Below, in pieces: positions 25,883 through 34,987 of a stretch of 64,000 nt of DNA. The notes below the pieces were generated by a model, which saw nothing but the letters and a program-made list of their open reading frames with translations, had not been told where the DNA came from and did not search any database. The DNA is taken from contig NZ_CP061379.1 in assembly GCF_015624505.1 (NCBI RefSeq), positions 2,418,001 to 2,482,000 of the forward strand. The letters are read 5' to 3'. A program made the translations under genes and the position numbers. Origin of the DNA: Bradyrhizobium commune. GTDB lineage: Bacteria; Pseudomonadota; Alphaproteobacteria; Rhizobiales; Xanthobacteraceae. Position 1 is the stretch's first letter; each line of letters begins with the position of its first letter.

Positions 25883-26752
25883 ATGAAGCGGATCGTGATT
25901 GGAATGGCAGCGGCGATGTCGCTGTTTGCGACGGGCGCAATGGCTGCCGACCTGGCAGCGAAGCCCTACGTCAAGGCGCCGGTCATGGTCGATCCGGTCT
26001 GGACCTGGACTGGCTTTTATATCGGCGGCAATGGCGGCTATAGCTGGGGCCGTTCGCGCACCGACGTCTCCTACTTCAACACGGCAACCGGGGCGGCCAT
26101 CGCGCCACCCGCCGGCTCCAACACCAACGCCTCATTCGACATGAATGGCGGCATCGCGGGCGGTCAGATCGGTTACAACTGGCAGAGCACCAACTGGGTG
26201 TTCGGCATCGAGGGCGACGCGCAATGGTCGGACGAGAAGGGCCGCGCGACCTTCTCCTGCGTCGGCGTCGCGCCTGCCGGCGGGGCCTGCCTTCCCGGCC
26301 TGACATTCCTTCCGGCCGGCGGCCTCGCCGGCACCACGCTGACGATCGACCAGAAGCTCGAATGGTTCGGCACGGTCCGTGGCCGCGTCGGCATCCTGGC
26401 GACGCCGAAGGTGCTGTTCTACGGCACCGGAGGCTTGGCCTTCGGCGAGATCAAGACGACCGGCACCATGAATGGCTTCAACGCCGGCGGTGTTGCGCTG
26501 ACCTCGGTCGGCTCGACCTCGACGACGCGGGCCGGCTGGACCGTGGGCGCGGGTGTCGAAGGCAAGATCACTCAGAACTGGAGCGCCAAGCTCGAATATC
26601 TCTACATGGATCTCGGCCGCTTCGGCTCCGGTCCGTTCACGCTCGCGCCGGGCTCCACGATCGGCACCAACGTCTCGTCCCGCTTCACCGACAACATCCT
26701 GCGCGCCGGCATCAACTATCAGTTCTACGGCCCCGTGGTCGCCAAGTACTGA
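25883..26752 (+). CDS. Outer-membrane beta-barrel protein, Omp25/Omp31-like
   Basis: The protein is 289 residues from the ATG at 25883 (GGGGAGAGG upstream). The leader MKRIVIGMAAAMSLFATGAMAADLA is followed by WTWTGFYIGGNGGYSWG, the hallmark first strand of the rhizobial and Brucella Omp25/Omp31 barrel family. Alternating hydrophobic strands follow (GIAGGQIGYNWQ, WFGTVRGRVGILATP, SAKLEYLYMDLGRF), and the C-terminus RAGINYQFYGPVVAKY supplies the final aromatic-rich strand. These small barrels are abundant surface proteins of structural rather than enzymatic role. Confidence 0.92.
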   Translation: MKRIVIGMAAAMSLFATGAMAADLAAKPYVKAPVMVDPVWTWTGFYIGGNGGYSWGRSRTDVSYFNTATGAAIAPPAGSNTNASFDMNGGIAGGQIGYNWQSTNWVFGIEGDAQWSDEKGRATFSCVGVAPAGGACLPGLTFLPAGGLAGTTLTIDQKLEWFGTVRGRVGILATPKVLFYGTGGLAFGEIKTTGTMNGFNAGGVALTSVGSTSTTRAGWTVGAGVEGKITQNWSAKLEYLYMDLGRFGSGPFTLAPGSTIGTNVSSRFTDNILRAGINYQFYGPVVAKY

Positions 26753-26789
26753 GCAAGTCCTGAGATCAACAGAGGCGTTCAACAAGACG

Positions 26790-26819
26790 AAAAGCCCGGC
26801 GCATGCGCCGGGCTTTTTT
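26790..26819 (+). terminator. Rho-independent terminator of the barrel protein gene
   Basis: A near-perfect palindrome (arms AAAAGCCCGGCGC and GCGCCGGGCTTTT, two-base centre) ends in six T residues at 26814-26819. It also faces the convergent CoA-transferase gene, which ends at 26843, and may serve both. Confidence 0.9.
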
Positions 26820-26842
26820 GCTTGAGACGTTGCGCGCAGCGC

Positions 26843-28036
26843 TCACACCACCTTGGCGTCCCGGAGCTTCGCAATCTCGTCGGCGCCGAAGCCGAACTCC
26901 TTCAGCACCTCGTCGGTCTGCTCGCCGAATTCCGGCGGCCGCGCCACCATCCTGCTCGGGGTGCGCGACAGCGTGACGGGCTGGCCGACCAGGCGGATGT
27001 GGCGGTCCTCGTCGTTCGGCACATCCTGCGCGATGCCGAGATGCCTGACCTGCGCGTCCTCGAACATCTGGTCGATGGCGTAGATCGGCCCGCAGGGCAC
27101 GCCGGCCTCGTTGAACTCGCGGACCCAGGTCTCGGTCGATTTGGTGACCGTGCGCTTCTCGATCTCGGCGTTGAGCGCGTCGCGGTTCCTGGAGCGGGCG
27201 GGGGCCGTCGCATAGTCGGGATGGCTGTAGAGCTCGGGCGCGCCGATCGCCTGCGCGCAGCGCTCCCAGATCCGACCGCCCGTGGTGGCGATGTTGATGT
27301 AACCGTCGGAGGTCTTGAAAACGCCGGTCGGGATGCTGGTCGGATGGTTGTTGCCAGCCTGTTTTGCCACTTCCTTTTCCATCAGCCAGCGTGCGGCCTG
27401 GAAGTCGAGCATGAAAATCTGCGCTTGCAACAAGGAGGTCTGCACCCATTGGCCTTTGCCGGAGACCTCGCGCTCGAGCAGCGCGGTAAGGATGCCCATG
27501 GCGCAGAACAGGCCCGCGGTAAGGTCGGCGACGGGAATGCCGACCCGCATCGGGCCTTCTCCCGGCGCGCCCGTGATCGACATCAGTCCACCCATGCCCT
27601 GCGCGATCTGATCGAAGCCCGGCCGCTTGTGATAGGGACCGTCCTGGCCGAAGCCGGAAATGCTGCCATAGACGATGCGTGGGTTGATCTCGGAGAGGCT
27701 CTCATAGTCGATGCCGAGCTTCTTCTTTACGTCGGGTCGGAAATTCTCGACCACGACGTCGGCCTTGGCGGCCAGACGCTTGAACACGGCCAGTCCGCGC
27801 TCATCCTTGAGGTTTAGCGTCATCGCCCGCTTGTTGCGGTGCAAATTCTGGAAGTCGGAGCCGCGCCGCGGCCCGCCCGGCTGTTCCCCGCCGGAATCCT
27901 CGGTCAGCGCGTCGATCTTGATCACGGTGGCCCCCCAATCCGCGAGCTGCCGCACGCAGGTCGGCCCGGACCGGACGCGGGTCAGGTCGAGCACGGTGAA
28001 GCGAGACAGGGCTTCCGAGGCGCGGGGGAATGGCAT
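26843..28036 (-). CDS. CaiB/BaiF family (type III) CoA-transferase
   Basis: The protein is 397 residues from the ATG at 28036, with GGAG about eleven bases upstream. It begins FTVLDLTRVRSGPTCVRQLADWGATVIKI in the family manner (quoted in part: LDLTRVRSGPTCVRQLADWG). ENFRPDVKKKLGID and GSISGFGQDGPYHKRPGFD follow. The nucleophilic aspartate is Asp171 in PVADLTAG. These enzymes move CoA between carboxylic acids, for example formyl-CoA to oxalate or succinyl-CoA to an aromatic or branched acid. No neighbouring pathway gene indicates which acid is used here. Confidence 0.9.
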   Translation of the reverse strand: MPFPRASEALSRFTVLDLTRVRSGPTCVRQLADWGATVIKIDALTEDSGGEQPGGPRRGSDFQNLHRNKRAMTLNLKDERGLAVFKRLAAKADVVVENFRPDVKKKLGIDYESLSEINPRIVYGSISGFGQDGPYHKRPGFDQIAQGMGGLMSITGAPGEGPMRVGIPVADLTAGLFCAMGILTALLEREVSGKGQWVQTSLLQAQIFMLDFQAARWLMEKEVAKQAGNNHPTSIPTGVFKTSDGYINIATTGGRIWERCAQAIGAPELYSHPDYATAPARSRNRDALNAEIEKRTVTKSTETWVREFNEAGVPCGPIYAIDQMFEDAQVRHLGIAQDVPNDEDRHIRLVGQPVTLSRTPSRMVARPPEFGEQTDEVLKEFGFGADEIAKLRDAKVV

Positions 28037-28424
28037 TTTTTGACAGGCTCCTGACGCAAGGGGCAGTATGCTGATGCTGTAATCGGGCAATTCTATCCGA
28101 AACTCAATGGTCTGGCGGCACACAAGCCTGATTGTTCGGGACGACGCCTTGCTGAAGCGAAGCTTCCGCTCGCGATCTGAGGCCTCCGCGGTTTACCGGT
28201 AGAGAGTTGGAATTGGGGGCTGGGTATGCGTGGCAGATCGATTGCGCGGCCGGTCGCGTCAATTTTGGACATCTGTTAACGGCAAATTAGCACGGAGGAA
28301 CCAATACTTGGGCCGAATGCATGGTATTTGCCAGGACGTGCGCCGCGATTCGAGCCAGGCTACCGGAGCTGATGACCGAAGCCCAACCATGCCCGAAGGG
28401 CACATCCGAAGTCGGGACTGAGCG
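28037..28424. other. 388-base divergent intergenic region
   Basis: It separates the CoA-transferase (minus) from the CARDB metalloprotease gene (plus) and must hold both promoters, although no clear promoter pair was recognised. A ten-codon frame at 28389-28421 ends three bases before the start at 28425; with no clear ribosome-binding site it is not called as a gene. Confidence 0.4.
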
Positions 28425-31118
28425 ATGACATCCGCGTCTGGGCAGGACCAGGATCTACTCTCCGAAGATCCCATCTACACAGTCGTGGGCACCAGCATTC
28501 AAGGAAGCTATATTCCGGCCACCTCTGGAGGTTCGTCGGGCGGCTCGTCGTCAGGCTCCGTCATGTCGGTCACGTCCGGCGGCATCACGATCAATCTGAT
28601 CCTCGATGCGGCTGCGCAGGCAGCACCGGCCAGTTTCAAGAACGGCCTGCAGCAGGCCGTCTCGATCCTCGCCGCGAACATCACCGACCATATCACCGTC
28701 AATATCAAGATTGACTATAGCGGCACCGGGGGCGGTGCCGCTGCCGGCCCCGACTACGGCTACTATGAATCCTACGCGTGGACCCACTCCGAGCTGGTTA
28801 ATAATGCGACTGCAGGCGACACCACGTTCAACAGCTTGCCAGGCGGCTCCACGATCCAGGGGCAATCGAACGTCGCGGTCTGGAACGCGCAGCTCAAGCT
28901 CTGGGGTGTTATTGGTGCCAACGACACCACGACCGACGACGCCAGCGCGTATTTTTCCACCGACATCAATCCCAATCTGCTGGTCGGCGTCGCGCTGCAC
29001 GAGCTGACCCATGCGTTGGGCCGCGTGCCCTATGGTTCGGCGCCTGACGTCTTCGATCTCTACCGCTTCACGAGCCCCGGCGTCCGCCTGTTCTCGGGCG
29101 GCTCGACGGCACCGGAGGCGTATTTCTCGCTCGATAACGGTGCGACCAAGATTGCCGACTACGGCCAGACGTCCGATCCGAGCGACTTCCTCAACAGCGG
29201 CGTTCAAGGGCCCAACGACCCCTTCAACGAATTCTACACCGGCGGCACCACTCAGACATTGTCATCGATCGATCTGAAGCAGCTTGACGCGCTCGGATTT
29301 CACCTCGCCATCAACAGTCCGGGCATGGCGGCCCAGCCCGATCTGTCCGAGTACGTGGCGGTGGACAAGACCACCGTTGCTGCCGGGAGCAGTTTGACGA
29401 TCGACGCCTACAACATGAACCTTGGCGATGCGGTGGCAGGACCGTCCACAGCCAAAATCTATCTCTCTACAGACGCGACGATCACCACTTCGGATACGCT
29501 GCTCGCGACGGTATCGACCTCGACGACGCTCGCCACTGTCAGCCAGCCCGGCTACTACGATCATCAGACCATCATGGTCGCGCTTCCCGGCAATCTGGCG
29601 CCAGGCACCTACTACATCGGCGGCATTGCCGATTACAACAACCAGATCGGCGAGCGTGACGAGACCAACAATACCTACAATGTGGTGCAGATTACGATCA
29701 CCGCGGGCCATCCTGACCTGTCCGAATACGTCGCCGTGGACAAGACGACCGTTGTCGCCGGGAGCAGTCTGACGATCGATGCCTACGACATGAATCTCGG
29801 CGACGGCGTGGACGCGACCTCGACCACTGCCGGAATCTACCTTTCGACCGACGCGACGATCACGACGTCGGACACGCTGCTCACGACATTGACGACGTCA
29901 GCGACACTGGCCGCGGTCAGTTTGTCCGGATACTATGACCATCAGGCGACGACCGTGACATTGCCGGGCAACCTTGCGCCGGGCACCTACTACATCGGCG
30001 GCATCGCCGACTACAACAATCACCTCACCGAGAGCAACGAGACCAACAACACCTACAACGTGGTGCAGGTGACGGTGACGGCACCAGCGCAGCCCGACCT
30101 GACCGAGTATGTGGCCGTGAATCACACGAGCGTCGCCGCTGGCGACAGCGTGACGATCGATGCCTACAACATGAACCTCGGCAGCGGGGTGGCTTCGTCC
30201 CCGAACACTGCGGGAATCTATCTCTCGACCGATGCGACGATCACCACGTCGGACACGCTGCTCACGACACTGACGACGTCGTCGACGCTCGCCACCGTGA
30301 GCCAGCCCGGCTATTACGACCATCAGACGGTCACTGTGGCGCTGCCGGGCAATCTGGCGCCCGGCACCTATTACATCGGCGGCATCGCCGACTACAACAA
30401 CCACGTCACCGAGAGCAACGAAACCAACAATACCTATAATGTCGTGCAGGTGACGGTGGCGGCGCCAGCGCGGCCTGATCTGTCCGAATATGTCGCCGTG
30501 GACAGGACCACCGTTGCGGCCGGCTCCAGCCTCACGGTCGACGCCTACAACATGAATCTCGGCAACGCGGTGGCTTCGTCTCCGAACACCGCCGGAATCT
30601 ATCTCTCGACCGATGCGACGATCACGACGTCGGACACGCTGCTTACGACACTAACGACGTCATCGACGTTGGCCACGGTGAGCCAGCCCGGCTATTACGA
30701 CCACCAGACGGTCACGGTGACGCTGCCGGGCAACCTTGCGCCGGGCACCTACTACATCGGCGGTCTTGCCGACTACAACAACCAACTCGCCGAGAGCAAC
30801 GAGACCAACAACGCCTACAACGTGGTTCAGGTCACCGTGACGGCGCCCGGCAGTTCGTCGACGCCGCAAGCCTCAGTGGCATCGTCGTCGACTGGCGCTG
30901 CATATTTTGGAAACCCCAACGTCCAGGACAATTTCGCGTTGGCCCAGGCGGGCGACGTGCAGCCTCTCGGCGTTGCGCTCGTGACGGATCACGCTTCACT
31001 CGCCACGACGGTCTCGCTCCAGGCCCAGGCGGGCAGTACGGACGTGGCCATCCATTTTGTGTTTGACCACTTGACGGACGTCGCGCAGCACTATTTCGGC
31101 GACTATCATCTGGTCTGA
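28425..31118 (+). CDS. Non-Sec exported protein: zinc-metalloprotease-like domain plus four CARDB modules
   Basis: The protein is 897 residues with no Sec leader. After a Gly/Ser linker (residues 34-45), residues about 55-300 hold a metalloprotease-like domain with HELTHALGR at 192-200: two zinc histidines and a catalytic Glu. The metzincin third histidine is absent (Pro at that position). Four CARDB modules of about 125-127 residues follow (PDLSEYVAVDKTTVAAGSS, then PGNLAPGTYYIGGIADYN in each). The last about 90 residues (AAYFGNPNVQDNFALAQ to QHYFGDYHLV) are shared with the next gene. A C-terminal, type I-like export signal is inferred, but no RTX repeats are seen. Confidence 0.8.
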   Translation: MTSASGQDQDLLSEDPIYTVVGTSIQGSYIPATSGGSSGGSSSGSVMSVTSGGITINLILDAAAQAAPASFKNGLQQAVSILAANITDHITVNIKIDYSGTGGGAAAGPDYGYYESYAWTHSELVNNATAGDTTFNSLPGGSTIQGQSNVAVWNAQLKLWGVIGANDTTTDDASAYFSTDINPNLLVGVALHELTHALGRVPYGSAPDVFDLYRFTSPGVRLFSGGSTAPEAYFSLDNGATKIADYGQTSDPSDFLNSGVQGPNDPFNEFYTGGTTQTLSSIDLKQLDALGFHLAINSPGMAAQPDLSEYVAVDKTTVAAGSSLTIDAYNMNLGDAVAGPSTAKIYLSTDATITTSDTLLATVSTSTTLATVSQPGYYDHQTIMVALPGNLAPGTYYIGGIADYNNQIGERDETNNTYNVVQITITAGHPDLSEYVAVDKTTVVAGSSLTIDAYDMNLGDGVDATSTTAGIYLSTDATITTSDTLLTTLTTSATLAAVSLSGYYDHQATTVTLPGNLAPGTYYIGGIADYNNHLTESNETNNTYNVVQVTVTAPAQPDLTEYVAVNHTSVAAGDSVTIDAYNMNLGSGVASSPNTAGIYLSTDATITTSDTLLTTLTTSSTLATVSQPGYYDHQTVTVALPGNLAPGTYYIGGIADYNNHVTESNETNNTYNVVQVTVAAPARPDLSEYVAVDRTTVAAGSSLTVDAYNMNLGNAVASSPNTAGIYLSTDATITTSDTLLTTLTTSSTLATVSQPGYYDHQTVTVTLPGNLAPGTYYIGGLADYNNQLAESNETNNAYNVVQVTVTAPGSSSTPQASVASSSTGAAYFGNPNVQDNFALAQAGDVQPLGVALVTDHASLATTVSLQAQAGSTDVAIHFVFDHLTDVAQHYFGDYHLV
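29340..30846 (+). repeat. Four tandem CARDB modules in the metalloprotease gene (375 + 3 x 381 bp)
   Basis: Equivalent aspartate codons lie at 29340, 29715, 30096 and 30477, giving periods of 375, 381 and 381 bases. The first module is two codons shorter and the most diverged; the third and fourth agree over long stretches. CARDB domains are immunoglobulin-like and bind neighbouring surface polymers or proteins. Confidence 0.88.
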
Positions 31119-31252
31119 TCGAAACACTGATCTCATTGCCTATCAACGTCCGGGGGGCTACCCAAGCGGGCGAAGGCATGCAATTCTCAGTTGTTTCGAT
31201 CACGGCGGATTCAACCTCCCGTCGGCCGGCCCGTGCAGGAAGATTTTGAGCC

Positions 31253-34200
31253 ATGACCAAGCGGATAAGTGATGAAGTCGTATTCATCTCTGGCCCGCGG
31301 GACTGGTCGGCCGATTTGTTCAACGCCGCGGCGGATGCAGCGTCCTTTCCGTGGGTTTGGGACGGTGCAACGAGCGTTGCTCACGCGCCTTCGGTCGCTT
31401 CGCCAGTGGTCCCGATTTCGGCTCCGATGGTCGAATCCCCCTTCGCACGGGATGGGACCAATAACGACCTCGCTGGGCAGGTCCACGAGGGAATTCCTGA
31501 CGGAGATTTCTCCTTCCACTGGCCCGAAGCGGGCCAGGTCGCCTCTGACGGCGAGGCGACTGCGCCGACGGTCATTGCGACAGATGCAGCAATCCCGGTT
31601 CTGCTGGTCCCGTTGCATTCGGCTATCGGTCTCGTTGCTGCCCCGATGCCTGAAATGGTTGGGATCAGCCACGAGGATGGCGCCGTAGCACCAGCCTATG
31701 CGAATGCTCAGTTAGTCTTCGCCGGCGCCCAGGTGATCGTAGACAGTGCGCCTTCGGCTGCGACGTCGACAGGTCCCCAGGCGACATCATCAGACGCCAT
31801 CACGAATGCCAGCATCGGGTCCCACGGCGCTACCGCTGCTCAGGTGCGGCAGTCCCTCAACGAGAGTGCATCGAACGCCGACGGTACTGGAATCAAGGTT
31901 GGCGTTCTCTCCGACAGTTTCAACGATCTGGGAGGCTATGCCAACGACCAGGCCAGCGGGACATTGCCCTCCGTTCAGGTGCTTGCCGATCTTTCGTCAG
32001 GCGGTACCGACGAGGGCCGCGCGATGTTGCAGATCGTGCACGATATCGCCCCCAACGCCAGCCTCGCGTTCTACACCGCCGATCAGGGCGAGCAGGCCTT
32101 CGCCAATGGCATCCTGGCGCTCGCGGCCGCCGGCTGCAAGGTGATCTGCGATGACGTGACCTATCTCGACGAGCCGTTCTTCGGTGGAGGCGTGATCGCG
32201 CAGGCGATTCAAACCGTCGAAGCGGAAGGCGTCACCTACATTACGTCCGCCGGCAACAATGCGAGCACGGCCTACCAGGCGGCCTGGACGCCTGTGTCGG
32301 GGTACTTCAACGGCTACTATTTCAGCGACGCCCAACTCTTCGGCAGCAGCGTTTTTCAGACCCTCACGATCACCGCGAGCGCGAGCGAGCCGGTCCCCTT
32401 GCTGCTGGAATGGGACAAGGCCTACGGACAGGCAAACTTCAATTCCGGGCAAGCGCCCGACATCGACATGTTTGTCTATCAAAATGGAAGCCTGATCGCC
32501 CAGGCGACCAACGCGACCGTCGGCGAGCCGAACAATCCATTTACGGGATACGAGTTCACCGCCTCGGGTACCTACCAGATCGTGATCGCCAACAATTTCG
32601 GACCGGATCCTCACCTGATCAAGGAAATCCTGTTCGGCAACGGCCTGCCCGAGACCATCAGTGGCGCCAACGCCGGTACCGTCATGGGGCACGCGCTGTC
32701 ACCCTACGCCATCACCGTGGGCGCCGTCAGCACCGCCGCGACGCCGGCGTTCGGCTACAGTACGCCGGTCAGCGAAAGCTTTTCGTCGTCAGGCGCCGGC
32801 TCGGAACTGCTTTTCGACAGCAACGGCGCGGCGCTGCCGTCGCCCCAGTTCATAAGTCCGGTTGACGTCTCGAGCGTGGACAATATCGCCACGACGCTTT
32901 CCGGGGGGCTTGGCGACTTCTACGGCACCTCCGCCGCATCGGCGAGCCTGGCCGGTGTCGCCGCGGTGATCCTGGGAGCCAATCCGTCCCTGTCGCCTGC
33001 GCAGCTCGCGCAGATCATGGAGCAAACGGCGACATCGATGGCCAATCCGGCTGTCAGTGGTTCGGGGCTGGTGAACGTCGATGCGGCCGTGGCTGCAGCC
33101 GTCGCGCTGCTTCCGCCGGATCTCTCCGAATACGTGGCGGTGAACAAGACCACCGTTGCCGCCGGCGGCAGTCTGACGATCGATGCCTACAACATGAATC
33201 TCGGAAGCGGGTCGGACGCGACCTCGACCACTGCCGGAATCTATCTCTCGACCGACGCGACGATCACGACGTCGGACACTCTGCTCACGACGCTGACGAC
33301 CACGTCGACGCTGGCCAGGGTCAGTCAACCCGGCTACTACGACCATCAGACGGTCACGGTGACATTGCCGGGCAACCTTGCACCGGGCACCTACTACATC
33401 GGCGGCATTGCCGACTACAACAACCAGCTCAGCGAGAGCAATGAGACCAACAACACCTATAATGTCGTGCAGGTCACGGTGACGGCGCCGGCGCTGCCCG
33501 ACCTGTCCGAATATGTGGCTGTGAACAAGACCACCGTTGCGGCCGGCGACAGCGTGACGGTCGATGCCTACAACATGAACCTCGGCGGCGGGGTGGACGC
33601 GACCTCGACCACTGCCGGAATTTATCTCTCGACCGATGCGACGATCACCACGTCGGACACGTTGCTCACGACGCTGACGACGTCAGCAACCTTGGCCACC
33701 GTCAGCCAGCCCGGCTATTACGACCACCAGACGGTCACGGTGATGCTGCCGGGCAACCTTGCCCCCGGCACTTACTACATTGGCGGCATTGCCGATTACA
33801 ACAATCACCTCACCGAGAGCAACGAGACCAACAACACCTACAACGTGGTGCAGGTGACGGTGACGGCGCCAGTGCTGCCCGACTTGTCCGAATACGTGGC
33901 CGTGAACAAGACCACCGTTGCGGCCGGCGACAGCGTGACGATCGATGCCTACAACATGAACCTCGGCAACGGGGTGGATGCGACCCCCACGACTGCCGGA
34001 ATTTATCTCTCGACCGATGCGACGATCACCACGTCGGACACGCTGCTCACGACGCTGACGACGTCGTCGACGCTCGCTACTGTGAGCCAGCCCGGCTATT
34101 ACGACCACCAGACGGTCACGGTGACGCTGCCGGGCAACCTGGCGCCTGGCACCTACTACATCGGTGGTCTTGCCGACTACAACAGCCACCTCACCGAGAG

Positions 34201-34906
34201 CAACGAGACCAACAACACCTACAACGTGGTGCAGGTGACGGTGACGGCGCCAGTGCTGCCCGACTTGTCCGAATACGTGGCTGTGAACAAGACCACCGTT
34301 GCGGCCGGCAACAGCGTGACGATCGATGCCTACAACATGAACCTCGGCAACGGGGTGGATGCGACCCCCACGACTGCCGGAATTTATCTCTCGACCGATG
34401 CGACGATCACCACGTCGGACACGCTGCTCACGACGCTGACGACGTCGTCGACGCTCGCTACTGTGAGCCAGCCCGGCTATTACGACCACCAGACGGTCAC
34501 GGTGACGCTGCCGGGCAACCTTGCGCCCGGCACTTACTACATCGGCGGCATCGCCGATTATAACAACCACCTCGCCGAGAGCAGCGAGACCAACAACACC
34601 TATAATGTCGTGCAGATCACGGTGACGGCGGCGGGTAGCTCGTCGGTGGCGCAAGTGTCAGCCGCATCATCGTCGGGTGGCGCTGCGTATTTTGGACAGC
34701 CCAACGTTTACGACAATTTCGTGTTGGCCCAGGTCAGCAATGTGCAGTCCCTCGGCGGTACGTCCGAGGCGGATCACGTCTCGCTCACCACGACGGCCTT
34801 GCCCCAGGCCCCGGCGGCCACGACAGACGTGGCGGCCGCTCACTTCGTGTCTGACCACGTGACGGACGTCATGCAGCACTCTTCCAGCGACTTTCATCTG
34901 CTCTGA
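31253..34906 (+). CDS. Non-Sec exported sedolisin-like (S53/S8-type) protease with four CARDB modules
   Basis: The protein is 1217 residues without a Sec leader. Residues about 200-620 are a subtilisin-fold protease: Asp221 in VGVLSDSFN, Glu254 in GGTDEGRAML, where subtilisins have His, oxyanion Asn335 in SAGNN, and Ser560 in YGTSAASAS. A Ser/Glu/Asp set is the hallmark of the sedolisin-like branch. Residues about 345-470 are a beta-rich insert. Four CARDB modules follow (about 623-1125), then a tail (AAYFGQPNVYDNFVLAQ to SSDFHLL) homologous to that of the preceding gene. The N-terminal 200 residues look like a disordered or pro-region. It is probably co-expressed with the gene 134 bases upstream. 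Confidence 0.82.
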   Translation: MTKRISDEVVFISGPRDWSADLFNAAADAASFPWVWDGATSVAHAPSVASPVVPISAPMVESPFARDGTNNDLAGQVHEGIPDGDFSFHWPEAGQVASDGEATAPTVIATDAAIPVLLVPLHSAIGLVAAPMPEMVGISHEDGAVAPAYANAQLVFAGAQVIVDSAPSAATSTGPQATSSDAITNASIGSHGATAAQVRQSLNESASNADGTGIKVGVLSDSFNDLGGYANDQASGTLPSVQVLADLSSGGTDEGRAMLQIVHDIAPNASLAFYTADQGEQAFANGILALAAAGCKVICDDVTYLDEPFFGGGVIAQAIQTVEAEGVTYITSAGNNASTAYQAAWTPVSGYFNGYYFSDAQLFGSSVFQTLTITASASEPVPLLLEWDKAYGQANFNSGQAPDIDMFVYQNGSLIAQATNATVGEPNNPFTGYEFTASGTYQIVIANNFGPDPHLIKEILFGNGLPETISGANAGTVMGHALSPYAITVGAVSTAATPAFGYSTPVSESFSSSGAGSELLFDSNGAALPSPQFISPVDVSSVDNIATTLSGGLGDFYGTSAASASLAGVAAVILGANPSLSPAQLAQIMEQTATSMANPAVSGSGLVNVDAAVAAAVALLPPDLSEYVAVNKTTVAAGGSLTIDAYNMNLGSGSDATSTTAGIYLSTDATITTSDTLLTTLTTTSTLARVSQPGYYDHQTVTVTLPGNLAPGTYYIGGIADYNNQLSESNETNNTYNVVQVTVTAPALPDLSEYVAVNKTTVAAGDSVTVDAYNMNLGGGVDATSTTAGIYLSTDATITTSDTLLTTLTTSATLATVSQPGYYDHQTVTVMLPGNLAPGTYYIGGIADYNNHLTESNETNNTYNVVQVTVTAPVLPDLSEYVAVNKTTVAAGDSVTIDAYNMNLGNGVDATPTTAGIYLSTDATITTSDTLLTTLTTSSTLATVSQPGYYDHQTVTVTLPGNLAPGTYYIGGLADYNSHLTESNETNNTYNVVQVTVTAPVLPDLSEYVAVNKTTVAAGNSVTIDAYNMNLGNGVDATPTTAGIYLSTDATITTSDTLLTTLTTSSTLATVSQPGYYDHQTVTVTLPGNLAPGTYYIGGIADYNNHLAESSETNNTYNVVQITVTAAGSSSVAQVSAASSSGGAAYFGQPNVYDNFVLAQVSNVQSLGGTSEADHVSLTTTALPQAPAATTDVAAAHFVSDHVTDVMQHSSSDFHLL
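33119..34630 (+). repeat. Four tandem 381-bp CARDB modules in the sedolisin-like gene
   Basis: Equivalent aspartate codons lie at 33119, 33500, 33881 and 34262, exactly 381 bases apart. Bases 33806-34140 and 34187-34521 (335 bases) differ at only two positions, then similarity drops abruptly. The end of module 4 matches module 2 better than module 3, giving a mosaic that suggests recent duplication or gene conversion. Confidence 0.9.
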
Positions 34907-34987
34907 TCGTGGCGTGGTCCAACCCGTCGCTATGGATTCTCCGATAGCCGTAGACTAGATTGGCCGCCTGTGCGGGGAGCGACGGGA

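Noticed and set aside
28389..28421. Ten-codon leader peptide before the CARDB metalloprotease
   Set aside because: No clear ribosome-binding site, no repeated codon or attenuator hairpin, and such short frames are common by chance.
29340..34630. Regular repeats that could suggest a CRISPR or satellite array
   Set aside because: The period is 375-381 bases, a whole number of codons, and codes for CARDB domains in frame; there are no short repeats with unique spacers.
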